Shown here piece by piece: positions 11,501-20,766 of a stretch of 64,000 bases of DNA. The stretch comes from Lodderomyces elongisporus. Lineage: Eukaryota; Ascomycota; Pichiomycetes; Serinales; Debaryomycetaceae. The translations under genes were made by a program, and so were the position numbers. Position 1 is the stretch's first letter. Each line of letters begins with the position of its first letter. The stretch is from NCBI RefSeq assembly GCF_030384665.1, contig NC_083678.1, positions 930,001 to 994,000 on the forward strand. The letters are read 5' to 3'. The notes below the pieces were generated by a model. The model did no database searches. It saw nothing but the letters and a program-made list of their open reading frames with translations, and was not told where the DNA came from.

Positions 11501-12256
11501 TCTTAATTGAATTGCCCAACTCGCAAATACAAGAAACGCATGAGAGAGCCCCCCCCCCTCTCACATCCTCCCTCTCCTTTTTCTATATTTTTTTTTTGTC
11601 CACGCCTACTCTCTTTTGTTTACACCCGCAACAACAATTGTGCATTTGCAGATAAACATTCCCAAATGCGGATTGCTCCAAGCCAGTGTTTGTTCGGAAT
11701 TGTTTTGGATCTCACCTCACCCATAATCAATACTTTTTGTGTCAAGTACTTGAGTTAAGAACTTGTGCTTCATATTTGTACTTCATATTTGTGTACAAGT
11801 AATTTTCGTGCTTCATTATACTCCAAGGGAGAGTGGGGACTAACCCACAAATACCTCCCAACACAATTTACATATGGCCAAATTTTGAAACTACACCCAC
11901 GTCTTGCTACTAATGCATTGAGCACCTCCCCCTTTTCTTCCAGCTCCACTCCTCTCCGATCCATTACATTGAATTAAAAGTTATTATAAAAGTAAAAAAA
12001 AAAAAAGACACCTCAGGACTCAATTATAAAAGGGCATGGAAATCTCCACTGAATCTACAATTTTTTTTATCCTTCTTCATTATCATCACAACAATAAGAA
12101 AACAAAATCTTCTTAACTACACCATTACTACTTCTGAAAACTTATAAATACACATTTGTTTCCCCCCCCCCCCCCAATTTATAAAGCTTCATTCTACGAA
12201 TCATTCATCTATTAAATATACACATTTGAAAAAAAAAACAAGAATTCAAACCAATC
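8547..12256. other. 3.7 kb gene-free region between RIM13 and the alcohol dehydrogenase gene
   Basis: I see no convincing protein or tRNA gene here. The sequence alternates A-rich and T-rich blocks and CTC/TTC-rich stretches. It has an AGC/ATC repeat near 9355-9385 and three runs of 14 consecutive C (9247-9260, 9806-9819, 12162-12175). Short open frames around 9782-10296 and 10876-11758 consist of homopolymer-derived codons. The size suggests an extended regulatory region, a long 5' leader of the dehydrogenase gene, or a non-coding RNA; none can be shown from sequence. Confidence 0.6.
12025..12150 (+). promoter_or_regulatory. Candidate TATA boxes of the alcohol dehydrogenase gene
   Basis: TATAAA at 12025-12030 (about 230 bp before the start codon) and TATAAATA at 12143-12150 (about 110 bp before it). 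A strong TATA element fits a highly expressed glycolytic or fermentative gene. Which one is used is unknown. Confidence 0.5.
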
Positions 12257-13309
12257 ATGTCTCCATCAATCCCAAAAACTCAAAAGGCTGTCGTTTTTGA
12301 AACCAACGGTGGTCCATTGGAATACAAGGACATTGATGTGCCAACCCCAAAGCCAAATGAATTGTTGATCAATGTCAAGTACTCTGGTGTCTGTCACACT
12401 GACTTGCACGCTTGGAAGGGTGACTGGCCATTGGACACTAAATTGCCATTGGTTGGTGGTCACGAAGGTGCTGGTGTTGTTGTTGGTATGGGTTCTAATG
12501 TTACAGGCTGGGAAATTGGTGACTATGCTGGTATCAAGTGGCTTAACGGTTCATGTATGAATTGTGAATACTGTCAAAAGGGTGCTGAGCCAAACTGTGC
12601 TAAGGCTGACTTGTCTGGATACTTGCACGATGGTTCATTCCAACAATATGCCACTGCAGATGCTATCCAAGCCGCCAAGATCCCCAAGTCTGCTGACTTG
12701 GCCAAAGCTGCCCCAATCTTGTGTGCTGGTGTTACCGTTTACAAGGCTTTGAAGACTGCTGATTTGCAAGCTGGTGAATGGGTCTGTATCTCTGGTGCTG
12801 GTGGTGGTTTGGGTTCATTGGCTGTCCAATACGCCAAGGCAATGGGTTACAGAGTCATTGGTATTGATGGTGGTGCTGACAAGGGTGAATTTGTCAAGAA
12901 GTTGGGTGCTGAGGCCTTTATTGACTTCACCAAGGAGAAGGATATCGTTAAAGCTGTTCAAGACGCTACCGATGGTGGCCCACACGGTGCAATTAACGTT
13001 TCCGTTTCTCCAGCTGCTATTGACCAATCTGTGCAATACCTTAGACCATTGGGTGTCAGTGTTCTTGTTGGTTTGCCAGCAGGCGCAAAGGTTAGTGCCA
13101 GTGTCTTTGACTCGGTCGTTAAGTCCATCCAAATTAGAGCATCATATGTCGGTAACAGAAGAGACACTACCGAGGCATTGGACTTCTTTGCTAGAGGCCT
13201 TGTCGACTGTCCAATCAAGATTGTGGGTCTTAGTGAGTTGCCAGAAGTTTTCAAGTTGATGGAGGAAGGTAAGATCTTGGGTAGAATGGTTCTTGACACC
13301 TCCAAGTAA
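12257..13309 (+). CDS. ADH1: Alcohol dehydrogenase, cytosolic zinc-type
   Basis: A 350-residue protein very close to fungal Adh1/Adh2. Catalytic-zinc ligands are Cys46 (GVCHTDLH), His69 (GGHEGAG) and Cys156 (LCAGVT). Structural-zinc cysteines are 100, 103, 106 and 114. The Rossmann glycine motif GAGGGLGS is at 180-187, followed by Asp204, which favours NAD over NADP. There is no mitochondrial presequence, so the enzyme should be cytosolic and interconvert acetaldehyde and ethanol. Codon use is strongly biased (TTG for Leu, GGT for Gly, GTC/GTT for Val), as in highly expressed yeast genes, and contrasts with neighbouring genes. Paralogue number (ADH1 or ADH2) cannot be settled here. A very long gene-free region precedes it. 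Confidence 0.93.
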   Translation: MSPSIPKTQKAVVFETNGGPLEYKDIDVPTPKPNELLINVKYSGVCHTDLHAWKGDWPLDTKLPLVGGHEGAGVVVGMGSNVTGWEIGDYAGIKWLNGSCMNCEYCQKGAEPNCAKADLSGYLHDGSFQQYATADAIQAAKIPKSADLAKAAPILCAGVTVYKALKTADLQAGEWVCISGAGGGLGSLAVQYAKAMGYRVIGIDGGADKGEFVKKLGAEAFIDFTKEKDIVKAVQDATDGGPHGAINVSVSPAAIDQSVQYLRPLGVSVLVGLPAGAKVSASVFDSVVKSIQIRASYVGNRRDTTEALDFFARGLVDCPIKIVGLSELPEVFKLMEEGKILGRMVLDTSK

Positions 13310-13354
13310 GCTCGTATAACGACTTTAGTTTATGACAAGATATCTTTACAATAT

Positions 13355-13403
13355 AGATGACGATGATGACGATGACGATGATGACGATGACGATGACGAT
13401 TAT
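13355..13403. repeat. GATGAC trinucleotide-type repeat after ADH
   Basis: Tandem GAT/GAC units about 50 bp after the ADH stop codon, within the probable 3' UTR. Confidence 0.8.
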
Positions 13404-13579
13404 AATACGATGTGAAAAATACAAGTTTATGTGCACGTGATGTAGAAAACTTTTTTTTTCTTTCTCAAAACTCTATTTTCTATGTGAACACTATAATCGA
13501 GCTCGGGCCGATCTTTACTAAATACTGGTCTAGACCTTTTGTTCAAATTTTTCCTTCTGTCCTTTTTTTTCTTTCTATC

Positions 13580-14033
13580 TGTCGCATAGCACTGTCACAA
13601 GTAACAAGTGTACGACTGCTGAGCATCGGTTTGAGCTGGTAGCTCACCGATACCAGCGGTTTGAGTTCGTGACTTGATAGGCTATATTCCAACTAAGTGT
13701 AATTGTCAATGATCGCACCTATAAAGGTCTCAATGCTCATAAGTTAAGAGAGTAAATTGTCTCATACAAAGTCACTAGTAAGGAGAATCGTGAGAGTATA
13801 CACTCTGCACGTTCACCTAGTGATTTGTGTTCAATGTAGTTGACCGTATAAAATCTATATTTTACCGATATTTCTATATAATAGTGATAAGTTAATTTTA
13901 CCACTTCTCGTTCCTATTTATATAAACTCATCTTGTTTGAAGTTTCAAGTTTCCTATGTCGTGCAATATTCTCCAAATATTCACTTAGCGGAAACGAGGG
14001 CACAGAGCGTCCAATGTGTGTCGCACTGTGACA
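13580..14033 (-). mobile_element. Solo LTR of the element found complete at 58953-62181
   Basis: A 454-bp unit beginning TGTCGCA and ending TGTGACA, so its ends form an imperfect inverted repeat with the canonical TG...CA. It is flanked by a perfect 5-bp direct repeat CTATC (13575-13579 and 14034-14038), which marks a real insertion. It matches the two LTRs of the complete element with about 12 substitutions and no length change (roughly 97% identity by eye). The element is read on the minus strand, so this copy has the same orientation as the complete one. It presumably arose by LTR-LTR recombination. It lies 270 bp after the ADH stop codon and 337 bp before CNB1. Confidence 0.95.
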
Positions 14034-14094
14034 CTATCCTTTTTTTATTTTTATTTTTATTTTTCTTTTGCTTTGGCTCTTAACTCAGTGTGAG

Positions 14095-14162
14095 GCGCGA
14101 TAAACAAGCCAGGTGACGCACGACTTTTTAGACATTATAAAGAAGAACTTTATCAGTACAGC

Positions 14163-14199
<37 letters not shown>
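14095..14199 (+). promoter_or_regulatory. CNB1 upstream region with GCGCG core and GA microsatellite
   Basis: A GCGCGA element at 14095-14100 lies about 270 bp before the CNB1 start. It is followed by a (GA)n tract at about 14168-14199. The region sits immediately downstream of the solo LTR, so the LTR may have displaced older promoter sequence. Confidence 0.4.
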
Positions 14200-14205
<6 letters not shown>

Positions 14206-14370
14206 GAGTGGGTGAGAGTGGCTAGTAAGGAAACATCTAAAGGAACGACTATATCATCTTTTTTCTTTTCTGTCTCTGGTTTACAAGAATATAAACTCAA
14301 CAGTTCATTCTAATTTTTCATAGTCCATTATTTTTTTTTTTCTTCCTTCTGTTCCCTCATAATATCCATA

Positions 14371-14892
14371 ATGGGCGCTTCTTCGAGTATACTCAATGAC
14401 TTTAAGGAGGATACAAATTTCAGCATCGAAGAAATCGATCGATTGCGCAAAAGATTTATGAAGCTAGATAAGGACGGGTCAGGTGAAATAGACAAGAATG
14501 AGTTTTTATCGATCCCTGGTATTTCCTCAAACCCGCTTGCTGCAAGGCTAATGGATGTATTTGACAAAGACGGCGATGGCCAAATTGATTTCCAAGAATT
14601 CATCACCGGACTCAGTGCATTTAGTGGTAAATCTTCAGCGTTGGAGAAATTGCGGTTCGCATTTAATATCTACGATATCGACCGTGATGGATATATAGGT
14701 AATGGAGAGTTATTCATAGTGATGAAGATGATGGTGGGGAAAAACTTGCAGGATGAAGAATTGCAGCAAATTGTGGACAAAACAATGATGGAGGCAGATA
14801 AAGATGGGGACGGGAAATTGAACTTTGAAGAGTTTAAACAGGCAGTGGATAGCAATTCTATTGCCAATACATTAACCTTGAATATGTTCTAG
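14371..14892 (+). CDS. CNB1: Calcineurin regulatory subunit B
   Basis: A 173-residue protein with the usual length and order of calcineurin B. The N-terminus MGASSS fits N-myristoylation at Gly2. Four EF-hand loops are complete, at about residues 33-44 ([12 protein letters not shown]), 65-76 ([12 protein letters not shown]), 102-113 ([12 protein letters not shown]) and 143-154 ([12 protein letters not shown]). It would bind calcium and activate the catalytic subunit of calcineurin, which dephosphorylates Crz1-type factors during stress. The reading frame is uninterrupted, whereas my recollection is that S. cerevisiae CNB1 has an early intron. The start is the first ATG in frame and gives the myristoylation signal. 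Confidence 0.95.
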   Translation: MGASSSILNDFKEDTNFSIEEIDRLRKRFMKLDKDGSGEIDKNEFLSIPGISSNPLAARLMDVFDKDGDGQIDFQEFITGLSAFSGKSSALEKLRFAFNIYDIDRDGYIGNGELFIVMKMMVGKNLQDEELQQIVDKTMMEADKDGDGKLNFEEFKQAVDSNSIANTLTLNMF

Positions 14893-15291
14893 AGTAATTA
14901 AAATGGAGAATGGACGAAAAAAAAACAAAAAAGAAATTGTGTATTCTGGTTTGGTGCTACAAAACAATACTGCGTCCTACTTTGAATACTACTAGAAATT
15001 CCAACCTCAAATACAAACTATACTCAAAATCATTATATGAAGGAGAGAGAGAGAAAACAATAGAAAAGTAAGAGTGAGTAAAGACATATATCGAACGAAA
15101 CCAAAGCTATTCGGGTGTTTGGTCCAAAAGCTCTTGTAAGCGCATTTCCATATCACGTATATCTGAAAAGTAGTAAGAAAAAATATACATATATATATAT
15201 ATACAAAAATTAAAAAAAAAAAATTAAATAGTCTCAAAATATGTACTTTGTTTTTCAATTTATAGTAATATACAAAACCAACTCATTTCGT
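14893..15291. other. Spacer between CNB1 and the SET methyltransferase gene
   Basis: Contains the 3' UTR of CNB1, a short TA run near 15190 and an A-rich stretch just before the next gene. No other feature is seen. Confidence 0.5.
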
Positions 15292-16707
15292 ATGCAAAAC
15301 TTTAGTGAAAAGCTTGGTCGTCTCTTAGAGTGGATCAATCTCTCTACGGATGAGCAAAAATTACCACTGCAATGCTATATCTCCCCGAAGATCACCGTGA
15401 AGGATGTTAAGGGCTCAGGAAGAGGTATTTACGCAACAGCTAGCATCTCACCGCACGAAAAGATAATCAATATTGGTCACCCCTTCTTACTCAATTTCAC
15501 TACTGTCTTGAACCACATTGCCAAGCATAACAAGATGGAAATTGATCGACACGTTACAGTCCCATTTGAAACTAAGGAAGATGAGTTTACTGAAATTTAC
15601 AAATGTTTCAAAAAGGAAGAGTTGCTTCGGCTATCCTCTTTTCAATTATTATCAATGTACTTGACTTTGGAAAGAAAGCGCGGAGAAAACTCATACTGGA
15701 AAGCATTTATCGATATGCTTCCGACAATGGAGGATTTCCAATTGATGCCAATTACCTATGGTGGTGGTGGTGGTGGTGGTTGTGGTGGTAGTAATAGTAC
15801 TTCAGAAAATGGTGCAGTTCACGAAAATGAAAATGGTAATAATTTTAATGCTGATGATAATCAAATACAATTAAAACAACAATTACCTGCAACGGCTTAT
15901 GCACTAAACGAAAAAGTCGAGCAACGATTCAACCATGATTACAAAGTGATCACGCAATTACTTTTAGCGAAAAATATCTCGGATGTTTCCACTATCTTGC
16001 CACGAGATGATGTGCTTCTTTCCTGGCTTTGTATAAACTCGCGTTGTCTCTACATGGACCTTCCTACAAGTCACGACACACTGGATAACTTCACAATGGC
16101 ACCGTACATTGATTTTATCAATCATTCTTGTGATGATCATTGCACATTAAAAATAGATGCCAAAGGCTTTCAAATCACCACAACTACTGCATACAAACCA
16201 GGCGACCAATTATACCTAAGTTATGGTCCGCACTCAAATGAATTTCTTCTATGTGAATACGGGTTCGTTGTTACGCTGCCTGAAGAGGAAAATCGATGGA
16301 ATGATCTAGATATCTCATCATACTTACTTCCCATGTTCAATGCAAATCAAATTGATTGTTTGAAAGAAAACGATTTTTATGACAATTACACTTTGAATAA
16401 AGACGGGCCCTCATTCCGTACAGAAGTTGCACTTGCTATTTTACAAGAACAAAACCCGCATGATTCACGAAGATTTCGCGCATTCCTTAATGGTATATTG
16501 GACAACACAGTATATTTGCGAAAATCCAATACCATGTTGAGTAAGATCTTGACAAAAATTATGCAAGAAGCTGAACAACACCAATTTGTTTTAGAGAATG
16601 TAAAAATAGGCGCAGATGAGGTGCAAAGGTTACGATTGCATGTTGTAATGTCTTTGTACAAGGACAGGCTAGCACTTGCCAGTCGCATACTCAAAGACCT
16701 TAAATAA
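15292..16707 (+). CDS. RKM2: SET-domain protein lysine methyltransferase, RKM2-like
   Basis: A 471-residue protein from the ATG at 15292. An in-frame ATG at 15241 would add 17 residues, and I cannot exclude it. The split SET domain begins with VKGSGRGIYATASISPHE. It is interrupted by a long insert that includes a glycine run (GGT repeats near 15763-15790) and an Asn-rich stretch. It resumes with APYIDFINHSCDDHC (the NHSC core) and QLYLSYGPHSNEFLL (the catalytic Tyr region). A Rubisco-LSMT-like helical substrate-binding domain follows. Length matches Rkm2 (479 residues in S. cerevisiae). The next two genes repeat the S. cerevisiae order and orientation RKM2-CBS2-CAB5, which is the main reason for the symbol. 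Rkm2 methylates ribosomal protein L12. Confidence 0.75.
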   Translation: MQNFSEKLGRLLEWINLSTDEQKLPLQCYISPKITVKDVKGSGRGIYATASISPHEKIINIGHPFLLNFTTVLNHIAKHNKMEIDRHVTVPFETKEDEFTEIYKCFKKEELLRLSSFQLLSMYLTLERKRGENSYWKAFIDMLPTMEDFQLMPITYGGGGGGGCGGSNSTSENGAVHENENGNNFNADDNQIQLKQQLPATAYALNEKVEQRFNHDYKVITQLLLAKNISDVSTILPRDDVLLSWLCINSRCLYMDLPTSHDTLDNFTMAPYIDFINHSCDDHCTLKIDAKGFQITTTTAYKPGDQLYLSYGPHSNEFLLCEYGFVVTLPEEENRWNDLDISSYLLPMFNANQIDCLKENDFYDNYTLNKDGPSFRTEVALAILQEQNPHDSRRFRAFLNGILDNTVYLRKSNTMLSKILTKIMQEAEQHQFVLENVKIGADEVQRLRLHVVMSLYKDRLALASRILKDLK

Positions 16708-16795
16708 AACTATTACCATTATAATTCTTATCAATGTTGTAATCACCACAAGGGCGTCTATAATCATCTCAAAAACATCTATATTATGTGATTGA

Positions 16796-17929
16796 TTATA
16801 CATCTAGTATAGATTCTGCTGTGGCCTTGTCAATTCCGCGATCAATACTTAACTTGGACTTGATCATCGAGGTAATCATTGTATTTGTAAATGTAGGTAT
16901 ATTATGTTTCCTTCCAAGGTACGCAATATATCCATTCATATTCTCTATTTCAGTCTGGCGTAAATGAGTCACATCTTCTCTCATACTAGAGCTATTCGCC
17001 GAAGTCAATCGACACACAGAAATAACACTATCGAGTAATCTCTTTTCATCAAGAAAAGATCGTGCCGTAGAAATATCTTGCAACACTGGAAACTCAGCAA
17101 AGAATAATCTCACGCACTCAGTGATTATGGATTTCCAAATATTTGTAATTTCATTGCCATATAACAAAGAACCATTATTAACATCAAATAAGGCAGATGT
17201 TGGATTGATACAACAATTCACCACCAATTTCTCCATCTGTAAAAGGAGAAATTCATTATAGGGCACAAATTTGGCATTCAAGCTTTCTGTTTCAAGTAAT
17301 AGTTGAATCAACAATGGCAATCGTACTGTTTCATGTGTTGCTTCGGCTACTTGTTGAAAATCTGGTTCGGACTTATCTGCTGCTTTAATTGGATTCTGCT
17401 CGCTACTAATCTGTAATATTCCATTTGAAGCATGATTTACTACCCCTTGAGCATCCTTAAAAACACCATGCGTTGTAATTGCTTGATAGAAGGTGGGTCT
17501 GCTATCAGCAGAATTGCTACTGCTCCAAAACTTATTGATCAAGTTTCGTGGCATTCCCATGCCGTTTTGTAAAATGAGGATATTTGATGAGGCATTTAGT
17601 CGATGCACATATGGCTTCAAAGCAGCTTCAGTTTGGAAAGTCTTTGTCGTGATGATGAGATTCTCTATAAAATCATTATCTGGTGCTAATGTAGACTCGT
17701 TTGCCGCATCACATTCTACGGTCAGTTTTGGTTGAGATGAAGAGTCAAATAGTCGTCTTAGTGTAATTTGGTTGTAATCTTGTATGGATCGGTAGGGACG
17801 TAAAAGAAATGTTGGGCTTACGGTTTTGGGAAAATGCTGTTTCAAGTCATGGGCTATCAAAGAGCCCACTGACCCAGCACCCAAGATAAATACCTTAAGC
17901 GGCTCACCAAGACTTTGTACCGGAGACAT
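16796..17929 (-). CDS. Ketopantoate-reductase-fold protein (ApbA/PanE family) at the CBS2 position
   Basis: A 377-residue protein from the ATG at 17929. The N-terminal Rossmann motif GAGSVGS is at residues 17-23. The family motif ILQNGMGMPRN is near 118-129, a lysine at about 234 lies in EKLVVNCCINPTSALF, and a glutamate at about 327 lies in TEIENMNGYIAYLGR. These are the places of the catalytic Lys and Glu of 2-dehydropantoate 2-reductase, so enzyme activity is plausible: NADPH-dependent reduction of ketopantoate to pantoate for CoA synthesis. By gene order and orientation it matches S. cerevisiae CBS2, a mitochondrial COB translation activator of similar length. It could therefore be that protein, a PAN5-type enzyme, or the ancestral state. 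It is divergent from CAB5, another CoA gene. Function uncertain, fold confident. Confidence 0.8.
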   Translation of the reverse strand: MSPVQSLGEPLKVFILGAGSVGSLIAHDLKQHFPKTVSPTFLLRPYRSIQDYNQITLRRLFDSSSQPKLTVECDAANESTLAPDNDFIENLIITTKTFQTEAALKPYVHRLNASSNILILQNGMGMPRNLINKFWSSSNSADSRPTFYQAITTHGVFKDAQGVVNHASNGILQISSEQNPIKAADKSEPDFQQVAEATHETVRLPLLIQLLLETESLNAKFVPYNEFLLLQMEKLVVNCCINPTSALFDVNNGSLLYGNEITNIWKSIITECVRLFFAEFPVLQDISTARSFLDEKRLLDSVISVCRLTSANSSSMREDVTHLRQTEIENMNGYIAYLGRKHNIPTFTNTMITSMIKSKLSIDRGIDKATAESILDV

Positions 17930-17995
17930 CAATGAGAATTGGAAATTTGGTTGGTTGTGAGGAGAAACGAAAAAGAACTAAGCGAAATAATCCTG

Positions 17996-18028
<33 letters not shown>

Positions 18029-18274
18029 TAGGAAAAAGTTTTGTATTTGGTGCAGTTTATAGACATGAAAAAGATCAATTGCGCGCGCCTGCATCCACTA
18101 CGAGACAAGAAAGTGTCCCTTGGGTGTCATATCGCGCAATTTACCAAAAGTAAAAATTGAAACTAAGCGCTAGCGATAACTTAAAGAATTTAAAGAACTT
18201 GAACAACATAAGCTAGCAAGAATAGTATTACAAGTTATCAAATAGAACCTCAAAATATAAATAGATAAAGTATC
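17930..18274. promoter_or_regulatory. Divergent promoter of the reductase-fold gene and CAB5
   Basis: A 345-bp spacer. It holds 26 consecutive A at 17998-18023 and a spaced inverted repeat, AATTGCGCG at 18077-18085 and CGCGCAATT at 18133-18141, centred almost midway between the two start codons. The perfect 9-bp match and the symmetric placement suggest a shared factor-binding site for both genes. Confidence 0.55.
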
Positions 18275-19000
18275 ATGTTGATTGTAGGTCTCACTGGTGG
18301 TATAGCGTGTGGTAAGTCTACAGTTTCAAAAGAGCTACAAACAAACTACAAATTGACTGTTGTTGATGCCGATTTGATTGCACGAGAAGTGGTTTACCCC
18401 GGTAAACCGGCTTACAACAAAATCATTGAATACTTTAAAGATGTCCCAAATTTAGTTGACGCAAATGATAAAAGCCTCAACAGAGCAGCATTGGGCCAAG
18501 CTGTTTTCAACGACAAGAGCAAGCTAAAGAAACTAAATTCAATAGTCCACCCCGCAGTCAAATGGGAGATTGCAAAGCAGATTCTATGGGCATATTTACA
18601 TCTAAAAAGCATTGTAGTGTTGGATGTGCCACTTTTGTTTGAATCTCAATTGTATTTAGTTTGTGGGCTTGTGATTACAGTTTCTGCGCCATTGGAATTG
18701 CAAACAAAGCGCTTACTTTTGAGAAACCCGGAGTTGACAGCAGAAGATGCTGAAAAAAGAATTAAAAGTCAAATGTCAAACTTGGAAAGAAATTATAGAA
18801 GTGATATTGTTATCGAAAACTCGGGAACTGTTGAAGATCTTCATGATGAGCTAGAACATGTGGTGCAAAAAATCAAACCAGCTAAAATATGGACATTGCT
18901 TGACTTGATTCCGCCTTTTGGTATCGCTTCTGCCGCTTTCACATTTTTTATACGAAGAATGGTGGAAAATTATAGAGGCAAAAAGCCAAAGACCGAATAG
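18275..19000 (+). CDS. CAB5: Dephospho-CoA kinase
   Basis: A 241-residue protein with the Walker A motif GGIACGKST at residues 8-16 and the family segment VVDADLIAREVVYPGKPAY. Further signatures are the lid-like region LLLRNPELTAEDAEKRIKSQ and the VIENSGT strand near the C-terminus of the kinase core. It catalyses the last step of CoA synthesis, phosphorylation of the 3'-hydroxyl of dephospho-CoA. The C-terminal 30 residues contain a hydrophobic stretch (LLDLIPPFGIASAAFTFFI), which suggests membrane attachment, as also described for fungal Cab5 on lipid droplets or mitochondria. Length equals S. cerevisiae Cab5. It is convergent with CCT3. Confidence 0.93.
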   Translation: MLIVGLTGGIACGKSTVSKELQTNYKLTVVDADLIAREVVYPGKPAYNKIIEYFKDVPNLVDANDKSLNRAALGQAVFNDKSKLKKLNSIVHPAVKWEIAKQILWAYLHLKSIVVLDVPLLFESQLYLVCGLVITVSAPLELQTKRLLLRNPELTAEDAEKRIKSQMSNLERNYRSDIVIENSGTVEDLHDELEHVVQKIKPAKIWTLLDLIPPFGIASAAFTFFIRRMVENYRGKKPKTE

Positions 19001-19182
19001 CATGGTTCGTTTCTTGATTTTTCTTCTTTTGTTTGTTTGTTTGTTTGTTTGTTTTCTTTCTATTTTTTTTTTGCTTTACTCTACTTTAGTTCTTGATTTG
19101 CTCCAAACAATTGAAAATTACAGATCAACAACAATCCATTAAAGTTATTATAAACAACATGATTTTTTTTTCTGTCTCCTAT

Positions 19183-20766
19183 CTAACTGGTTTGACGTAC
19201 GCCGCTAACAATATCATCTACTCTCAACAACAATGCCGCACTCTCGATAGCTGTCTTGATTGACTGCTGTTTAATTACTTCTGGCTCCCAAATTCCATAA
19301 TCCTCCATATTAACAACCTTGCCGTTTTCACCATCAATACCAAATGTGTATTCTCCTGAAGCTTGCTTTGCTCTCAATTGTGATAATACTTTAATTGGAT
19401 TACCTCCGCAGTTTTGAATCAATGTTCTTGGTATAACTTCAAACGCATCAGCAACAGCTTGATATGGATACTGTTCTACTCCCTTAATGGTCTTGGCTTT
19501 CTCTGATAATCTAACACTGCATGCCATCTCGGTTGCACCACCACCGGGACTCAATGAAGGCTCAAACATGACATTTCTTGTTACAGCCATTGCATCATGC
19601 AAGTTCCTTTCAATCTCATTGAGTATATCCTTAGATGCACCTCTCAAAATAATAGTACATGCTTGTGGGTTTTTACACTTGTAGATGTATGAAAAGTATT
19701 CGTCACCTATCAACTCAACCTTAAATTCACCACATCTAGTGCCCACATCGGATTCTTTCAAATCCTCAACACGATTCACGATTGTGGCGCCTGTGGCTCT
19801 TGCAATCCTATTGTTATCGGTCTTTTTAACTCTTCGCAAAACTGAGACTCCGCCCTTTAAAAGGTAATGTTGTGCCAAGTCACTAACACCCTTTTCAGTA
19901 ATGACCAAATCGGGCTTAAATTCCAAAAGCTGGTCGCATAATGCCTTAACTTGCTCTTCCTCAATTTGCAATATCCTGTTCCAATCATCTTCCTTTGTAA
20001 TTTCAATGTTGGTTTGCGATTCACCCTTTTTATATTCAAGTGGACAATCCAACAAGATGACTCTAGGGTTTTCAATTAACCTCTTCATCTTTGGATGGAC
20101 AACGTCTTTGTTCAACAAGATACCATCCAAAACTTCAGAGTCAGCAACTTCTCCACCTGGGATCTTCTCAATTCTGACATATCGCTTGACATCGATTTCT
20201 TTATGGTTGCCATTTTGAATCATAACGGTCCTCACTGCTTTCAAACTCAAGTTGCACATTTTTTCTGACCATTTATTGATGTATTTAGTACCAATGGAAG
20301 CTTGAATCAATTTGACCATGGCCTTGTCATTGTCAATGTCAACTGGTCTAGAAACTTCGTGAATGACTTCCAATGCATCCTTTAATGCTTGTTTAAGCGC
20401 TTTGATAATGATAACTGGGTGAATATTCTTTTCAATGTATGGAAAGGTTTGAGCCAAGATTTCTCCTGCCAAAATAATCACAGTTGTTGTACCATCTCCA
20501 ACTTCCTCATCTTGGGTTCTGGAAAGCTCAATCATCGACTTTGCTGCAGGGTGAGACACATCAATCTCTCTCAAAATTGCATGTCCATCATTGGTCAAAA
20601 CAATTCCGCCCATGGGATCCAATAACATCTTGAGCATTGCCTTAGGACCTAGACATGTTCTGATGATGTCTGCAACTGCCTTTGCAGCTGTTATGTTTGC
20701 AACTTGTGCTTGGCGTCCTGTTTGCCTTTGTGTTGAAGTGTTTAAATACACTACTGGTGCTTGCAT
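19183..20766 (-). CDS. CCT3: CCT chaperonin subunit gamma
   Basis: A 527-residue group II chaperonin subunit. The N-terminal equatorial domain has ADIIRTCLGPKAMLKML and the nucleotide-binding motifs NDGHAILREI and VGDGTTTVIILAG (residues about 60-100). The C-terminal equatorial domain has NCGGNPI, matched to the gamma subunit, and a D-W-P/D-G-type region (FGIDGENGKVVNMEDYGIWEP). The start MQAPVVYLNTSTQRQTGRQAQ is typical of the gamma subunit. It forms part of the TRiC/CCT ring that folds actin and tubulin in the cytosol. Complete, with no intron. Confidence 0.95.
   Translation of the reverse strand: MQAPVVYLNTSTQRQTGRQAQVANITAAKAVADIIRTCLGPKAMLKMLLDPMGGIVLTNDGHAILREIDVSHPAAKSMIELSRTQDEEVGDGTTTVIILAGEILAQTFPYIEKNIHPVIIIKALKQALKDALEVIHEVSRPVDIDNDKAMVKLIQASIGTKYINKWSEKMCNLSLKAVRTVMIQNGNHKEIDVKRYVRIEKIPGGEVADSEVLDGILLNKDVVHPKMKRLIENPRVILLDCPLEYKKGESQTNIEITKEDDWNRILQIEEEQVKALCDQLLEFKPDLVITEKGVSDLAQHYLLKGGVSVLRRVKKTDNNRIARATGATIVNRVEDLKESDVGTRCGEFKVELIGDEYFSYIYKCKNPQACTIILRGASKDILNEIERNLHDAMAVTRNVMFEPSLSPGGGATEMACSVRLSEKAKTIKGVEQYPYQAVADAFEVIPRTLIQNCGGNPIKVLSQLRAKQASGEYTFGIDGENGKVVNMEDYGIWEPEVIKQQSIKTAIESAALLLRVDDIVSGVRQTS

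Noticed and set aside
11449..11977. Several 60-80 codon frames upstream of ADH
   Set aside because: Mutually overlapping on both strands, repeat-derived and with no similarity to known proteins.
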